Shown here one piece after another: positions 1-8,401 of a stretch of DNA of 64,000 bases. This stretch comes from Clostridium sp. (lineage in GTDB: Bacteria; Bacillota; Clostridia; Clostridiales; Clostridiaceae): NCBI GenBank assembly GCA_031292145.1, contig JARLHR010000170.1, forward strand, positions 1 through 64,000, in the 5' to 3' direction. Position 1 is the first letter of the stretch. Each line of letters begins with the position of its first letter. Under the pieces are notes generated by a model that had not been told where the DNA came from, did not search any database, and was given only the letters and a program-made list of their open reading frames with translations. Both the position numbers and the translations under genes were made by a program.

Positions 1-14
1 GCTTGTCCTTTTGT

Positions 15-806
15 TCACCTAGCATGTCCAGTATCTAGAAGGATAATATTCTCTGCAAATTCTTTTAATGCATATTGTTGGCATACCTTTGTACTGAGCT
101 TGTCATAATTTATATCTTCTTGTGGAACTTTTAAGATAACTACACCTTTAGAATCTAACTCAGTTCTTATTTCCTCTGATAAACTCTCCTTTGCTAATTT
201 ACATGATCCTGAAAATGCACCTAATATATCATCACCTCTTTCACCTTGTATATCCGATACACCACATCTTTCACTAATGCTAATTCTAGGTCCAAAAGAA
301 GGACATCTTAAAACACACATGGAGCAACCATTTCCATAACGCAAACAATTTCCCATTGGTCCTGTGGTACCAGTAGTTTCAATAAATACATCTCCATCTA
401 TATAAGAACCATCACTTAGATAAACCCCTTTAATTTTTTGTCCATCAAAATTAATATCATTTACTCTACTTTCCATCAAAATCTCTATACCTAAAGATTT
501 TATATATTTGCTAACTTCTCCTTCAATCATATTTACATTATAGAGAGTTGCATGTTTATGCCCTGGAAAATCTATATTTATATGAGTTGAGATTTTATCC
601 GTAATTTCTATCAAATCGCCTGCACCTAGCGCAATTAATTCTTCTGCTGCTGTATAACGCCCATTATTACGCATTATACCACCTACATTTCCTAGTCCTA
701 GTAGCAGATCTGTTTTTTCAATTAAAGTCACATTTGCTCCAGCTTTTTTGCTTGAAATTGCTGCTGCACATCCAGACCAACCACCACCAATAATAACAAC
801 TTTCAT
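15..806 (-). CDS. FAD-dependent oxidoreductase, apparently cut short
   Basis: Flavoprotein of the NAD(P)/FAD-dependent oxidoreductase class; the substrate cannot be told from sequence. The N-terminus has a Rossmann FAD site (GGGWSG, residues 7-12) with an acidic residue at the end of strand 2 (E30). A cysteine cluster C154-x6-C161-x2-C164-x3-C168 could hold an iron-sulfur centre. Its start overlaps the stop of the upstream reductase gene by 4 bp (ATGA), so the two are translationally coupled. Two BFD-type mini ferredoxins precede them, and together they look like a small electron-transfer operon. From general knowledge, members of this class run to roughly 400 residues or more. Here the frame meets TGA at 15-17 right after LLDTGHAR, and only 14 bases lie beyond it. 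It may be a truncated gene, a frameshift, a recoded TGA or a genuinely short protein. Class is clear, role unknown. Confidence 0.75.
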   Translation of the reverse strand: MKVVIIGGGWSGCAAAISSKKAGANVTLIEKTDLLLGLGNVGGIMRNNGRYTAAEELIALGAGDLIEITDKISTHINIDFPGHKHATLYNVNMIEGEVSKYIKSLGIEILMESRVNDINFDGQKIKGVYLSDGSYIDGDVFIETTGTTGPMGNCLRYGNGCSMCVLRCPSFGPRISISERCGVSDIQGERGDDILGAFSGSCKLAKESLSEEIRTELDSKGVVILKVPQEDINYDKLSTKVCQQYALKEFAENIILLDTGHAR

Positions 807-1792
807 ATATATCTTCTCCCTTCAAAAATACTTCTTGGGTCAGCCTGCTCTTTACAAAATCTTTTTACTCTATGCCCTGAAAACCTTGATGTGCATGCTC
901 CACAAATACCTTCTCCGCAACACATTTTAAAATTATTACAACATGAAAGAGTAACATCATTTCTGTTAATTTCATTTAAGTAATTAATAACGTTGTAAGT
1001 TAAAATATCAGCTCCAGCCACATGAATATAATCTGCACCATTATTAAGAGCATCCTTAATTATTACCTTGGCGTGATCTGAAAGATTACCTTTTTCTAAC
1101 AAAGAATTTTCCGATTCACTTACTTTATAACCATCTAAAAATTCTTTAGCAAAATTAACTTCAAAAGGACTTTTATCTATCACTACTTGTAATTCATTGT
1201 TTTGAGAAATTAATTTCCTTATTACTGGAAGCATAGGCGCTAATCCAATACCTCTTGCTAGAATTAACCCTTTAGCATGCTTTTGAGCTAATATATTTTT
1301 AATTCCAAATACACCATTCCAATATGGTCCTCTAATTACAATATTATCATTTGATTTTATATTAAGTAATTTAGAAGTTTTTATCCCCCTTATTTCAACA
1401 GCGATTGTAATAATATCACTTTCAATATCACAATTCATAATAGAAATTGGGACATCAAAATAGTTATTTCCATCAGTTCTTATAAATATATAACTACCAG
1501 GTTTAACCAAATCCAAAACTAGCTTGTGAAGGGCCTTAAATTTTATCATAATTAAATTATTATCATAATTTATTATATCTTTAACCATACATTCATATGT
1601 TTTGCGACCTTCTTTTGCCACATTTCCATTGTTATAGAATTCTTGATATATACAAACCCCCTTCCAATTTAAACAATCACAAAATTCCTCTCCTTGGCAT
1701 TGAGAACAAATTAAACACTGTCCATATTCCGCAAGTTTACATGGACAATATTCAGTTCCAGCATCTATGCAATCAATAGCTTCTTTTACCAT
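803..1792 (-). CDS. FAD/NAD-binding reductase with iron-sulfur ends (PyrK-like)
   Basis: 329-residue ferredoxin-reductase-fold protein resembling the electron-transfer subunit of dihydroorotate dehydrogenase (PyrK) and NfnA. It probably passes electrons between NAD(P)H and the FAD oxidoreductase encoded immediately downstream. Residues 1-50 are very rich in cysteine (C8, C16, C18, C26, C29, C32, C38, C40, C47) and form an extra domain not found in PyrK. A flavin-binding barrel follows (about 65-160), then a nucleotide-binding domain (about 170-275). A C-terminal [2Fe-2S] motif reads C292-x4-C297-x2-C300-x12-C313. The start is ATG with AAAGGAG a few bases upstream. It overlaps the downstream gene by 4 bp. 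Family assignment is good; partner and substrate are inferred from position. Confidence 0.8.
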   Translation of the reverse strand: MVKEAIDCIDAGTEYCPCKLAEYGQCLICSQCQGEEFCDCLNWKGVCIYQEFYNNGNVAKEGRKTYECMVKDIINYDNNLIMIKFKALHKLVLDLVKPGSYIFIRTDGNNYFDVPISIMNCDIESDIITIAVEIRGIKTSKLLNIKSNDNIVIRGPYWNGVFGIKNILAQKHAKGLILARGIGLAPMLPVIRKLISQNNELQVVIDKSPFEVNFAKEFLDGYKVSESENSLLEKGNLSDHAKVIIKDALNNGADYIHVAGADILTYNVINYLNEINRNDVTLSCCNNFKMCCGEGICGACTSRFSGHRVKRFCKEQADPRSIFEGRRYI

Positions 1793-1965
1793 TCTTTCTC
1801 CTTTAGATAAAATTGCTTCTAATAATAGATTATTTCAAAATATTTAATTTGATACAAAAATAATTTATCATTTAAAAGGAAGCATAAAAATACCTATATA
1901 AAAATGAATTTACATCTTTATACAGGTATCCTTATAAGTTAATATATTCCAAATCAAACTAATTA

Positions 1966-2145
1966 TTATTTTTGAAGTAATTCTTCAACTAATTCCTTAG
2001 CGTCATCTATACAACTACCACAGGCATTCCCTAATTCTGTGATTTCTTGAACTTCTTCAAATGATTTTGCACCACCATTTATAGCATCTTTTATATTTTG
2101 AACAGTAACACCATTACATCCACATACTACTTGATCGTTATCCAT
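1966..2145 (-). CDS. BFD-like [2Fe-2S] mini ferredoxin 1
   Basis: 59-residue protein with the bacterioferritin-associated-ferredoxin pattern: C8-x-C10 near the N-terminus and C42-x2-C45 near the C-terminus, enough to bind one [2Fe-2S] cluster. GGAGG lies just before the ATG. It shares the stretch AKSFEEVQEIT with the next gene upstream, so the two are tandem duplicates. It probably acts as a small electron carrier, or as a detached domain, for the reductase/oxidoreductase pair downstream. The gap to that reductase gene is 173 bp, so co-transcription is likely but not certain. Confidence 0.75.
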   Translation of the reverse strand: MDNDQVVCGCNGVTVQNIKDAINGGAKSFEEVQEITELGNACGSCIDDAKELVEELLQK

Positions 2146-2193
2146 TATTTTCTCCTCCTAATAGTCTTTTTATTTTTCTTAGTTTATATTTAT

Positions 2194-2364
2194 TTACTTA
2201 TTAACTTCTAATAATTCTTTAACTAATGGTTCAACATTTACTAGACATCTGCCACAACCAGTACCTACTTTTGTAATTTCTTGTACTTCTTCAAATGATT
2301 TTGCACCATTCTTTATAGCATTTTCTAAATCTTCTCTTGTAACTTTACGACATCCACATATCAT
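2194..2364 (-). CDS. BFD-like [2Fe-2S] mini ferredoxin 2
   Basis: 56-residue paralog of the neighbouring mini ferredoxin, with cluster cysteines C3-x-C5 and C37-x2-C40 and the shared core AKSFEEVQEIT. A GGGGA ribosome site lies about 10 bases before the ATG. An ATG seven bases further upstream is out of frame. It is the first gene of the leftward redox cluster at the window's left end. It may bind a [2Fe-2S] cluster on its own or as a dimer with its paralog. Confidence 0.72.
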   Translation of the reverse strand: MICGCRKVTREDLENAIKNGAKSFEEVQEITKVGTGCGRCLVNVEPLVKELLEVNK

Positions 2365-2582
2365 CTATCATCTTCCCCTTTACATTTTGTTTACTAAATC
2401 CATTTTTGTGTGCAAGAAACTAAGCTCATGCTTAATTACACAAATTTCTATATTGTGTATTAATAACAAGATGATATAATGGATTATTTTTGACTATTAA
2501 TATCTAACTGTTCTCAAGAAATAATATCCCAATATATTTACTATTTTAAGCCATACTACGTCAGCAATTTCTTTTAATAAAA

Positions 2583-2680
2583 TTAGGGACATTTTAAAAA
2601 ATAACAAGTCAATTTGCTTCTTTGTATGATGAAAAACAATCATAGTATTTTTAACTTGTTCTTTTCTTTCATGTCCCTTA
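2583..2680. repeat. Family T inverted-repeat element (short core)
   Basis: The ends are inverted repeats: TAGGGACATTTTAAAAAATA then ACAAGT on the left, and the complement of TAAGGGACATGAAAGAAAA then GAACAAGT on the right. A small inner hairpin lies between (ATGAT/AATCAT around 2627-2644). It sits 10 bp past the 3' end of the carboxypeptidase gene at 2691. The stem ends in T/A runs, so it could act as a terminator in both directions. The rest of the 326 bp gap shows nothing recognisable. Confidence 0.6.
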
Positions 2681-2690
2681 CCACTACTTA

Positions 2691-3545
2691 TTAAACTAAT
2701 TCCTTAACTGTATTACTTCCAAATGCAACCTTTTCCAATACATGATTGTAAATTTTATCAGTTATATTCCACCTATCCGGACAATTTAATACAACAATAA
2801 TAATATCCTTTCCATTATTGTTAACTGACGAAACTAAACATTTCCCTGCTTGACCTGTATATCCAGTTTTAACTCCATTTGCACCTGGAATCCTCCAGAG
2901 AATTTTATTGATATTATTATAATCTCTTGTGAAATTATATTTTTCTTTTGAAATTTGTTTACTTCCAACAATTTCTCTAAATAAGTCGTAATCCATACCC
3001 TTAGATGTAAGTATTGCTAAATCATAAGCCGAAGAATAATGCTTACTACTATCTAATCCATGAGGAGACTCAAAATGAGAATCTAATATTCCAATTCCTC
3101 TAGCATAATGGTTCATTATTTCTGAAAAGCCTTCAATAGAACCTCCTAATTCTTCTGCAATTGCTATCGCTGCATCATTTCCTGATTTAAACATAAGGCC
3201 AAATATTAATTCTTTTAATGCAATTTCTTCCCCAACCTTATATCCAACTGTAGATCCTCTAATACTAGCTGCTTTTTTACTTATAGTCACTTTTTTATCT
3301 AAATTCCCCTGTTCAATAGCAATAAGTGATGTGAGTATTTTAGTTGTACTTGCCATTGGAACTAGTTCATATCCATTTTGTTCAAATAAAATTGTGCCAG
3401 TTTCTTTATCCAAAGCAATTGCTGATCTTGCATTTACTTTAAAATTAGTACCAGCCCTACTTTCAGCATTTACATTTATACTTAATACTTGAGTAAGAAT
3501 AAGGCTACATAATATTATTGAAATGCTTTTAATACCTTTGTGCAT
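2691..3545 (-). CDS. D-alanyl-D-alanine carboxypeptidase, short form (peptidase S11)
   Basis: Penicillin-binding serine peptidase that trims the terminal D-Ala from peptidoglycan stem peptides outside the membrane. All three active-site motifs are present: S66-T-T-K69, SGN at 121-123 and KTG at 226-228. An N-terminal signal peptide (hydrophobic about 7-25) exports it. At 284 residues it ends soon after the catalytic domain and lacks the C-terminal beta domain and amphipathic anchor of DacA/DacF, unlike the paralog at 6735. I take the ATG at 3545, which has AAGGTGG just upstream; a GTG three codons earlier lies inside that site. Confidence 0.88.
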   Translation of the reverse strand: MHKGIKSISIILCSLILTQVLSINVNAESRAGTNFKVNARSAIALDKETGTILFEQNGYELVPMASTTKILTSLIAIEQGNLDKKVTISKKAASIRGSTVGYKVGEEIALKELIFGLMFKSGNDAAIAIAEELGGSIEGFSEIMNHYARGIGILDSHFESPHGLDSSKHYSSAYDLAILTSKGMDYDLFREIVGSKQISKEKYNFTRDYNNINKILWRIPGANGVKTGYTGQAGKCLVSSVNNNGKDIIIVVLNCPDRWNITDKIYNHVLEKVAFGSNTVKELV

Positions 3546-3686
3546 ATTTACCACCTTCTAAATCTACTATTTGGTCTTAGTTTTCCTTCAAAATTATTTT
3601 TTAAACCTAATTAAAGTATTTTTTTAGGTTTATTTTTGTTTATATTAGTCAATAATTACAAAGTAGATATGGTTTGGAGGAATTTT

Positions 3687-4235
3687 ATGAAGTTATTTCT
3701 TATAATGTTAGGAATTTTATTAATATTTTTTATACCAATTCCTATTAAATTTAGTATTTACTATTCTGCAGAAGATTATTATATAAAATTATATAAAATA
3801 GTCATTGTTTCAAAAAAAAAAGATATTATAAAAAAAGATATTATAAAAAAAGATATTAAATACAAATCAGAACCTGAAGTGAAAGATAAATTTAATTTAT
3901 TATCATTTTTATATAAAAATATAAACCTTAAATCTTTCTTATCAAATTTATATCGTTTGAAGTTCAAACCTTTGCTTAGAATAAAATTTTCTTTACATTA
4001 CTCTTTTAACGATGCTGCTAAAACTGCTGTTTCATATGGAGTTTTATGTCAATTACCACAAATAATTTTTCTTCTTTCAAGCATTCCATTTAATGTAAGG
4101 AAATTTGATTTTAAAATAAATCCGATATTTGAAGATAAATTTTTACTAAAATTTGAAACTTCAAGTATAATTTTCTTATCACTTGCTAACATTATATACA
4201 TGATAATTATTTTACTTAAATATTTAACAGATTAA
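3687..4235 (+). CDS. DUF2953 membrane protein
   Basis: 182-residue protein with a hydrophobic N-terminal segment, a lysine-rich middle (a tandem DIIKKDIIKKDI run) and a C-terminal membrane segment. This matches the DUF2953 family that Clostridia and Bacillus encode beside gerW/ytfJ, which is the next gene here. Function unknown, probably sporulation-linked by position. The ATG at 3687 is chosen because TTTGGAGG lies seven bases upstream; an in-frame ATG at 3636 has no ribosome site. A small GC-rich hairpin (AAGGG...CCCTT, 4234-4251) begins at the stop and is followed by a 200 bp structured repeat that separates this gene from gerW. Confidence 0.72.
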   Translation: MKLFLIMLGILLIFFIPIPIKFSIYYSAEDYYIKLYKIVIVSKKKDIIKKDIIKKDIKYKSEPEVKDKFNLLSFLYKNINLKSFLSNLYRLKFKPLLRIKFSLHYSFNDAAKTAVSYGVLCQLPQIIFLLSSIPFNVRKFDFKINPIFEDKFLLKFETSSIIFLSLANIIYMIIILLKYLTD

Positions 4236-4250
4236 GGGAGGTGACCCCCT

Positions 4251-4452
4251 TTAGGCATATAAAAAAAATAATAAGTCCATGATGCTATGAGATGTTCTTA
4301 TATGCAGCATAGCTGCTTTTTCTTAATGTGTATATTTCCTGTCAGACAAGGAAGTATTTTTGCCTCATAGTGGGCCTATTAGGTAAAAATGCTGACGCAG
4401 TATGACTGGCAATATACTAGCATGCTGACTTATTATTTTTTAATATGCCTTA
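4251..4452. repeat. Family T element with large structured core (copy 1)
   Basis: The ends pair as TTAGGCATATAAAAAAAATA against the complement of TAAGGCATATTAAAAAATAA. Inside is a core of about 100 nt also found at 17404-17506: CAGCATAGCTGCT (4305-4317), TCAGACAAGGA, CCTCATAGYGGGCCTATTAG and GACGCAGTATGA (4394-4405). Between the conserved blocks the stems differ from the other copy yet still pair, for example ATTTTT/AAAAAT here against AAATTG/CAATTT there, and ATGCTA/TAGCAT here against GTTGCCA/TGGCAA there. It lies between DUF2953 and gerW in an otherwise co-directional pair. I do not recognise it as a named RNA family. Confidence 0.7.
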
Positions 4453-4467
4453 TATAGGGGACTAATT

Positions 4468-4953
4468 ATGTCAAATGAACAACATGTCGAAAATTTAATG
4501 AAAAGTACCATGGAAAATCTTAAAGATATGATTGATGTAAATACGGTTATAGGAAACGCTATAGAAACAAAAGATGGAACATATATAATTCCAGTGTCAA
4601 GATTAAGCTTTGGATTTGCTTCTGGCGGTAGCGAATTTTCAAATGAAAAGCAAAACCTCAGCAGTACAGTATTTCCTTTTGGTGGAGGTTCTGGAGCTGG
4701 AGTTTCTGTCAAACCTGTTGCATTTTTAGTTGTAAAGCAGGATGGCGTAAGAATGCTTCCTGTGGACCAAGATACTACTTATGATAGAATTGTAGATACC
4801 GTTCCTCAAGTTCTTGAGATTGTAAAAAGTTTAGTAAAAGATATGTGCTGCAAAAAGAATAAAAATGGTAATGCTGGCAATAATACTGATGTTAATGATA
4901 ATGTTAAGAACGATACCAACGAATGTTACTGTGATGACAGTAGTAATATTTAG
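4468..4953 (+). CDS. gerW: GerW-family sporulation protein YtfJ
   Basis: 161-residue GerW/YtfJ protein. In Bacillus this family is made in the forespore and is needed for proper germination. The conserved part covers about residues 1-125: an N-terminal helix, then VIPVSRLSFGFASGG and a glycine-rich GGGSGAGVSVKPVAFLV block. The C-terminal tail (about 126-161) is Asn/Asp-rich with cysteines and is not conserved in the family. GGGGAC precedes the ATG. The TAG stop forms the first three bases of the next family T repeat. Confidence 0.88.
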   Translation: MSNEQHVENLMKSTMENLKDMIDVNTVIGNAIETKDGTYIIPVSRLSFGFASGGSEFSNEKQNLSSTVFPFGGGSGAGVSVKPVAFLVVKQDGVRMLPVDQDTTYDRIVDTVPQVLEIVKSLVKDMCCKKNKNGNAGNNTDVNDNVKNDTNECYCDDSSNI

Positions 4954-5045
4954 GGATTTTAAAGACAATAACAAGTCCAAAATTCTATGATTATTTTTCA
5001 TCATGCAAGGAAGCAGATGGACTTGTTATTATTTTGATTGTGCCT
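4951..5045. repeat. Family T inverted-repeat element (short core)
   Basis: Left end TAGGGATTTTAAAGACAATA then ACAAGTCC; right end is its inverted counterpart, GGACTTGTTATT through GTGCCTA. The loop contains a small hairpin (ATGATT...TCATCAT). The left end supplies the gerW stop codon. Together with the adjoining hairpin at 5041-5110 it fills the gap between convergent gerW and scpB. Confidence 0.65.
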
Positions 5046-5110
5046 AACTTAAGAAAGAGAAATAGTTTACTGATTTATTCAGATTTCTATTTCTCTTTTA
5101 AGTTTAGGCA
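5041..5110. terminator. Bidirectional hairpin between gerW and scpB
   Basis: TGCCTAACTTAAGAAAGAGA then AATAG (5041-5065) pairs with the near-complement ending at 5110, leaving about a 20-base loop. The stem is nearly 24 bp and lies between two convergent genes. Confidence 0.65.
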
Positions 5111-5120
5111 TATTAAATAT

Positions 5121-5732
5121 CTATTCTTGTATCTCCTCTTCCTTCAAATCATCTTCGTTCGAATCATCTTGTCCAAATAAGTCTAACGATGGAAGTTCTT
5201 TTAAATCCTTCAATTCAAATTGTCTTAAAAATTCGTCTGTTGTTCCATATAAAATTGGTCTTCCTGGTACTTCTAGCCTTCCTACTTCTTTTATAAGATC
5301 TTTTTCTATAAGTCTTTGTATTGCACTTTCAGACTTAACTCCCCTAATCTCATCTATATCTATCCTCGTTATTGGCTGCTTATAAGCTATTATTGCTAAA
5401 CTTTCTATTGATGCTTGTGATAAGGATTGTCTCTTATTTTTCTTTAAAAGTTTTTGTATATAATTAGAATTCTCTGCCTTTGTAACCAATTGATAGCTAC
5501 CTTTTATACATATCAGCTTTATCCCTCTGTCGCTAGTTACTTCATATTCCTCCATCATTTCTTGAATAATAATTTCAATAAGCTTAGATTTTTCTTCCAA
5601 ATGATTTACTAAGTCTTGCAAACTTAATGGTTCACCGCTTGCAAAAAGTAACGCTTCTATTGCTGATTTTATAGAATTCTTTTTTAAATCATCCATAAAA
5701 GGAATTTGAATTCCCTTTTCCTTACTCATCAT
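5121..5732 (-). CDS. scpB: Segregation and condensation protein B
   Basis: Kleisin-associated winged-helix protein that binds ScpA and SMC to form the bacterial condensin, which compacts and separates newly replicated origins. The ScpB core spans about residues 15-180, with the typical ESLAIIAYKQPITRIDIDEI block and a conserved RPILYGTT near the end. The tail is acidic. It starts inside the 3' end of scpA. The start is placed at the ATG preceded by AAAGGAG; two ATG codons occur back to back and the second (5729) has equally good spacing. Five codons further upstream is another ATG, which lies before the ribosome site. Confidence 0.93.
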   Translation of the reverse strand: MMSKEKGIQIPFMDDLKKNSIKSAIEALLFASGEPLSLQDLVNHLEEKSKLIEIIIQEMMEEYEVTSDRGIKLICIKGSYQLVTKAENSNYIQKLLKKNKRQSLSQASIESLAIIAYKQPITRIDIDEIRGVKSESAIQRLIEKDLIKEVGRLEVPGRPILYGTTDEFLRQFELKDLKELPSLDLFGQDDSNEDDLKEEEIQE

Positions 5733-6468
5733 CAGTTCTCCTTTCAATTAAAATATTCATAAAATTATCACTTTGATAAACTTTAACCATCCTCTGCTTA
5801 ATCATTTCGAGTAAAGCTAAAAAGGTAACTACACACTCCAATTTGCATTCACAATCCTTTGTAATTTCAGTAAAATTACTTACATTTTCATTTATCAACT
5901 TATTCCTAATGAATTCTAGCTTGTCCTCTATTCTGTATTTATCAACATATATTTTTTTTTGGATTACATTATTTCTATTTTGCTTATTATTGTAAATTTC
6001 TAACAAATTATTATAAATATTATATAATGCAATAAGATTTGTATTTTTAAATAAATCCACTTTACTAATATCTTCTTTTCGCTCTTCTATTATTTCCGGT
6101 TTTTTTCCATACACTTCACCAGCACTCGTGTATCTATCTCTAAAGAACAAGGAAACACCTTTTATTTTCTTATATACAATAAGTTTTTCTAAAAGATTTT
6201 TTTCGTCATCTTCTTCATTTTCATCTTCTTTTTTAGATTTAGGTAATAAATGCTTAGACTTTATTTCGATTAAAGTCGCTGCAACTACAATAAATTCAGA
6301 TGTTATTTCCAAATCCATTTCTTTCATTTCATTAAGATAATTTAGGTATTGGTTAGTTATTTCAAATATTTTAACATTATATATGCTCATCTGATTCTTT
6401 TTAATTAAATGTAATAATAAATCAAATGGGCCTTCAAAATCATTGATTTTAATTTTTGGAAGTTCCAT
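5722..6468 (-). CDS. scpA: Segregation and condensation protein A (kleisin)
   Basis: 248-residue kleisin that bridges the SMC heads and recruits ScpB. The N-terminal motif FEGPFDLLLHLIKKNQMSIY (residues 12-31) is diagnostic, as is the C-terminal winged helix with FLALLEMIKQRMVKVYQ. The middle is charged and less conserved. Overlap with scpB indicates translational coupling. The order scpA-scpB downstream of a DacF-type carboxypeptidase matches the usual Firmicute neighbourhood. Confidence 0.93.
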   Translation of the reverse strand: MELPKIKINDFEGPFDLLLHLIKKNQMSIYNVKIFEITNQYLNYLNEMKEMDLEITSEFIVVAATLIEIKSKHLLPKSKKEDENEEDDEKNLLEKLIVYKKIKGVSLFFRDRYTSAGEVYGKKPEIIEERKEDISKVDLFKNTNLIALYNIYNNLLEIYNNKQNRNNVIQKKIYVDKYRIEDKLEFIRNKLINENVSNFTEITKDCECKLECVVTFLALLEMIKQRMVKVYQSDNFMNILIERRTDDE

Positions 6469-6495
6469 ATATTTTTCTTTACCTCCACAATAAAT

Positions 6496-6703
6496 TTAGG
6501 CACATGAAAAGAAAATAAATATAAATTCTAATCACTATAATATAATAACAATTTATATTTATCAAAACAAGAATATTTGTCATTGGTTACAAGTTAAAAG
6601 TGATAAGCGGCAAGTTTAGGAAGAAAATCCATAGACTTTTCTTTATCTATAGCTTTTTCACTTATCACTTGTAACTTATCACTTAATTTTATTAGGCATC
6701 TTT
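6496..6703. repeat. Gap with single T-type end and an imperfect inverted repeat
   Basis: The 266 bp between dacF and scpA contains one family T end (TTAGGCACATGAAAAGAAAA at 6496) and a second TTAGGCA in the same rather than inverted orientation at 6691. Between them GTTACAAG and AGTGATAAG (6586-6607) pair with CTTATCACTTGTAAC (6661-6675), enclosing a smaller ATAGA/TCTAT hairpin. It looks like a degraded element; the large hairpin could terminate dacF transcripts. Confidence 0.4.
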
Positions 6704-6734
6704 AATTTTTTAGATATTGTTTATAAACTTTTAA

Positions 6735-7925
6735 CTAAATACCTTTTTCAAACAAATTCTTAATATTAAATTTAATATTATCAAATATATTGCCCTTCTT
6801 TATATCTCTATCACAATATATTTCTACTTCACCAACTTTGTCATTGCCTAAGTAAACTTCATATTTTCCAACTAAATCTCCAGCTTTATATTCTTTCTTT
6901 AGTTCATCAATAACTATTTTCTTTTCAAGTTCTTTGTTTTCCCCCTTAGGCAATATAACAGTTAAATCATTCTTTGCCTTTGCCATAAAGTATTTATCGG
7001 TTTGTTCATCCATATAAACTTTATCTATATCATCATCTTTAGATATAAGTTTTTTACCTTCATATTTCGAAAATCCGTGATTTAACAATACACCTGCATC
7101 ACGATTTCTTATTTTATATGTAGGTGCTCCCATAATTACTGATAACATTCTTACACCATTTCTTGTTGCTGTAGCGCTAATACAGTATTTAGCTTCATCT
7201 GTAAAGCCTGTTTTTAATCCATCGCATCCCTCAAAAAATCTAACTAACTTATTATGGTTTACAAGTTCTATTGGTGATTGTCTTCCTTCTGATATTGTCT
7301 CCATATAAGTTCCTGTATATTTCAAAACTTTCGGATGCTTTAACAATTCTTTTGACATTATTGCAATATCTTTTGCTGTAGATAGATGTCCATCTGCTGG
7401 TAGTCCATTGCAGTTTTTAAATGTCGTATTACTCATTCCAAGTTCTTGTGCCTTTTTGTTCATCATGCTAACAAAATCCGTTTCTGTACCTCCTAGATAT
7501 TCAGCAAGGGCAACCGCTGCATCATTTCCAGATGCTATTGCGACACCTTTTAATAATTCTTCAACAGTTCTTATTTCCCCAGTGTCCAAAAGCATTGTAC
7601 TTCCACCCATTTTCTTAGCATTTTCACTACAAGTTACTTTATCATCAAAAGTGATTTTACCATTATCTACAGCCTCCATAGTTAACAGCATTGTCATAAT
7701 TTTGGTTACAGATGCTGGTGCAAATTTTTCATCAGCATTTTTTTCATAAAGTATCTTTCCGCTCATTGGTTCCATTAGCAACGCTGATCTTGCTTCTATA
7801 TTGGTTCCTTCAGATTTAGCTTTATCCGTAGGTTCTGCAGCACTAACTAACCTCATTGGTATAAGTAATATGGTAAGAATAAATATTAATGCAAAAGATA
7901 GAACTCTTTTAATATTATTTTTCAT
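6735..7925 (-). CDS. dacF: D-alanyl-D-alanine carboxypeptidase, DacF type
   Basis: 396-residue S11 peptidase acting on peptidoglycan outside the membrane. Motifs: S72-V-T-K75, SGN at 132-134, KTG at 238-240. Hydrophobic signal segment about 8-29. Unlike the paralog at 2691 it has the C-terminal PBP5-type beta domain (about 290-370) and an amphipathic tail (DNIKFNIKNLFEKGI) that would lie on the membrane. ATG at 7925 follows AAAGGAGG; in-frame codons upstream lack such a site. In Bacillus DacF acts in the forespore during cortex synthesis; the link to sporulation here is by homology only. Confidence 0.9.
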   Translation of the reverse strand: MKNNIKRVLSFALIFILTILLIPMRLVSAAEPTDKAKSEGTNIEARSALLMEPMSGKILYEKNADEKFAPASVTKIMTMLLTMEAVDNGKITFDDKVTCSENAKKMGGSTMLLDTGEIRTVEELLKGVAIASGNDAAVALAEYLGGTETDFVSMMNKKAQELGMSNTTFKNCNGLPADGHLSTAKDIAIMSKELLKHPKVLKYTGTYMETISEGRQSPIELVNHNKLVRFFEGCDGLKTGFTDEAKYCISATATRNGVRMLSVIMGAPTYKIRNRDAGVLLNHGFSKYEGKKLISKDDDIDKVYMDEQTDKYFMAKAKNDLTVILPKGENKELEKKIVIDELKKEYKAGDLVGKYEVYLGNDKVGEVEIYCDRDIKKGNIFDNIKFNIKNLFEKGI

Positions 7926-8108
7926 TTCACTGCCTCCTTTCAAAATTAGTGTTACCATAATAAGAAATAATATAACAAGTAACTCTAATTTTCTCAAAGG
8001 TTCGACAGAAAATGTTGCTTAATACTTAAAATGTGGTAAGCTATGCTAAACCTTACTAACTATGTCAAACATATCTTGATTTCTGTTTTAGAATTATATA
8101 CAACTTTA

Positions 8109-8303
8109 CTATTTTTTTATTTCCTGAACTCTACCAACTGTATTATCTTCAAGCATAACTTTTATACCACGATGATGGTTTTGTGAATTTGTAAGTATTC
8201 TCTTAACAATTCCTTCTGTTAACTGACCAGTTCTTTGGTGTTCCTTTTTTACAACTAAAACATTAGAACCTATCTTAATATTTGATCTGTTAGTTCCATC
8301 CAT
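8109..8303 (-). CDS. ywbE: YwbE-family small protein
   Basis: 64-residue protein of the YwbE (DUF2196) family, recognised from GSNVLVVKKEHQRTGQLTEG and the RGIKVMLEDNTVGRVQEI ending. It probably folds as a small KOW/SH3-like barrel and its role is unknown. It stands alone, about 100 bp downstream of topB, in the same direction. Confidence 0.8.
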   Translation of the reverse strand: MDGTNRSNIKIGSNVLVVKKEHQRTGQLTEGIVKRILTNSQNHHRGIKVMLEDNTVGRVQEIKK

Positions 8304-8401
8304 AATTCCACCTCATCTCTTGTATGAAATTCTAACATCCAATTAGCCTGATATCTTCATATCACAAACTAAAAATAATGTGAATACATATAATATACTT
8401 C

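Noticed and set aside
7408-8022. Rightward frames opposite and upstream of dacF
   Set aside because: Antisense to a well-supported gene with all three penicillin-binding motifs; no ribosome site.
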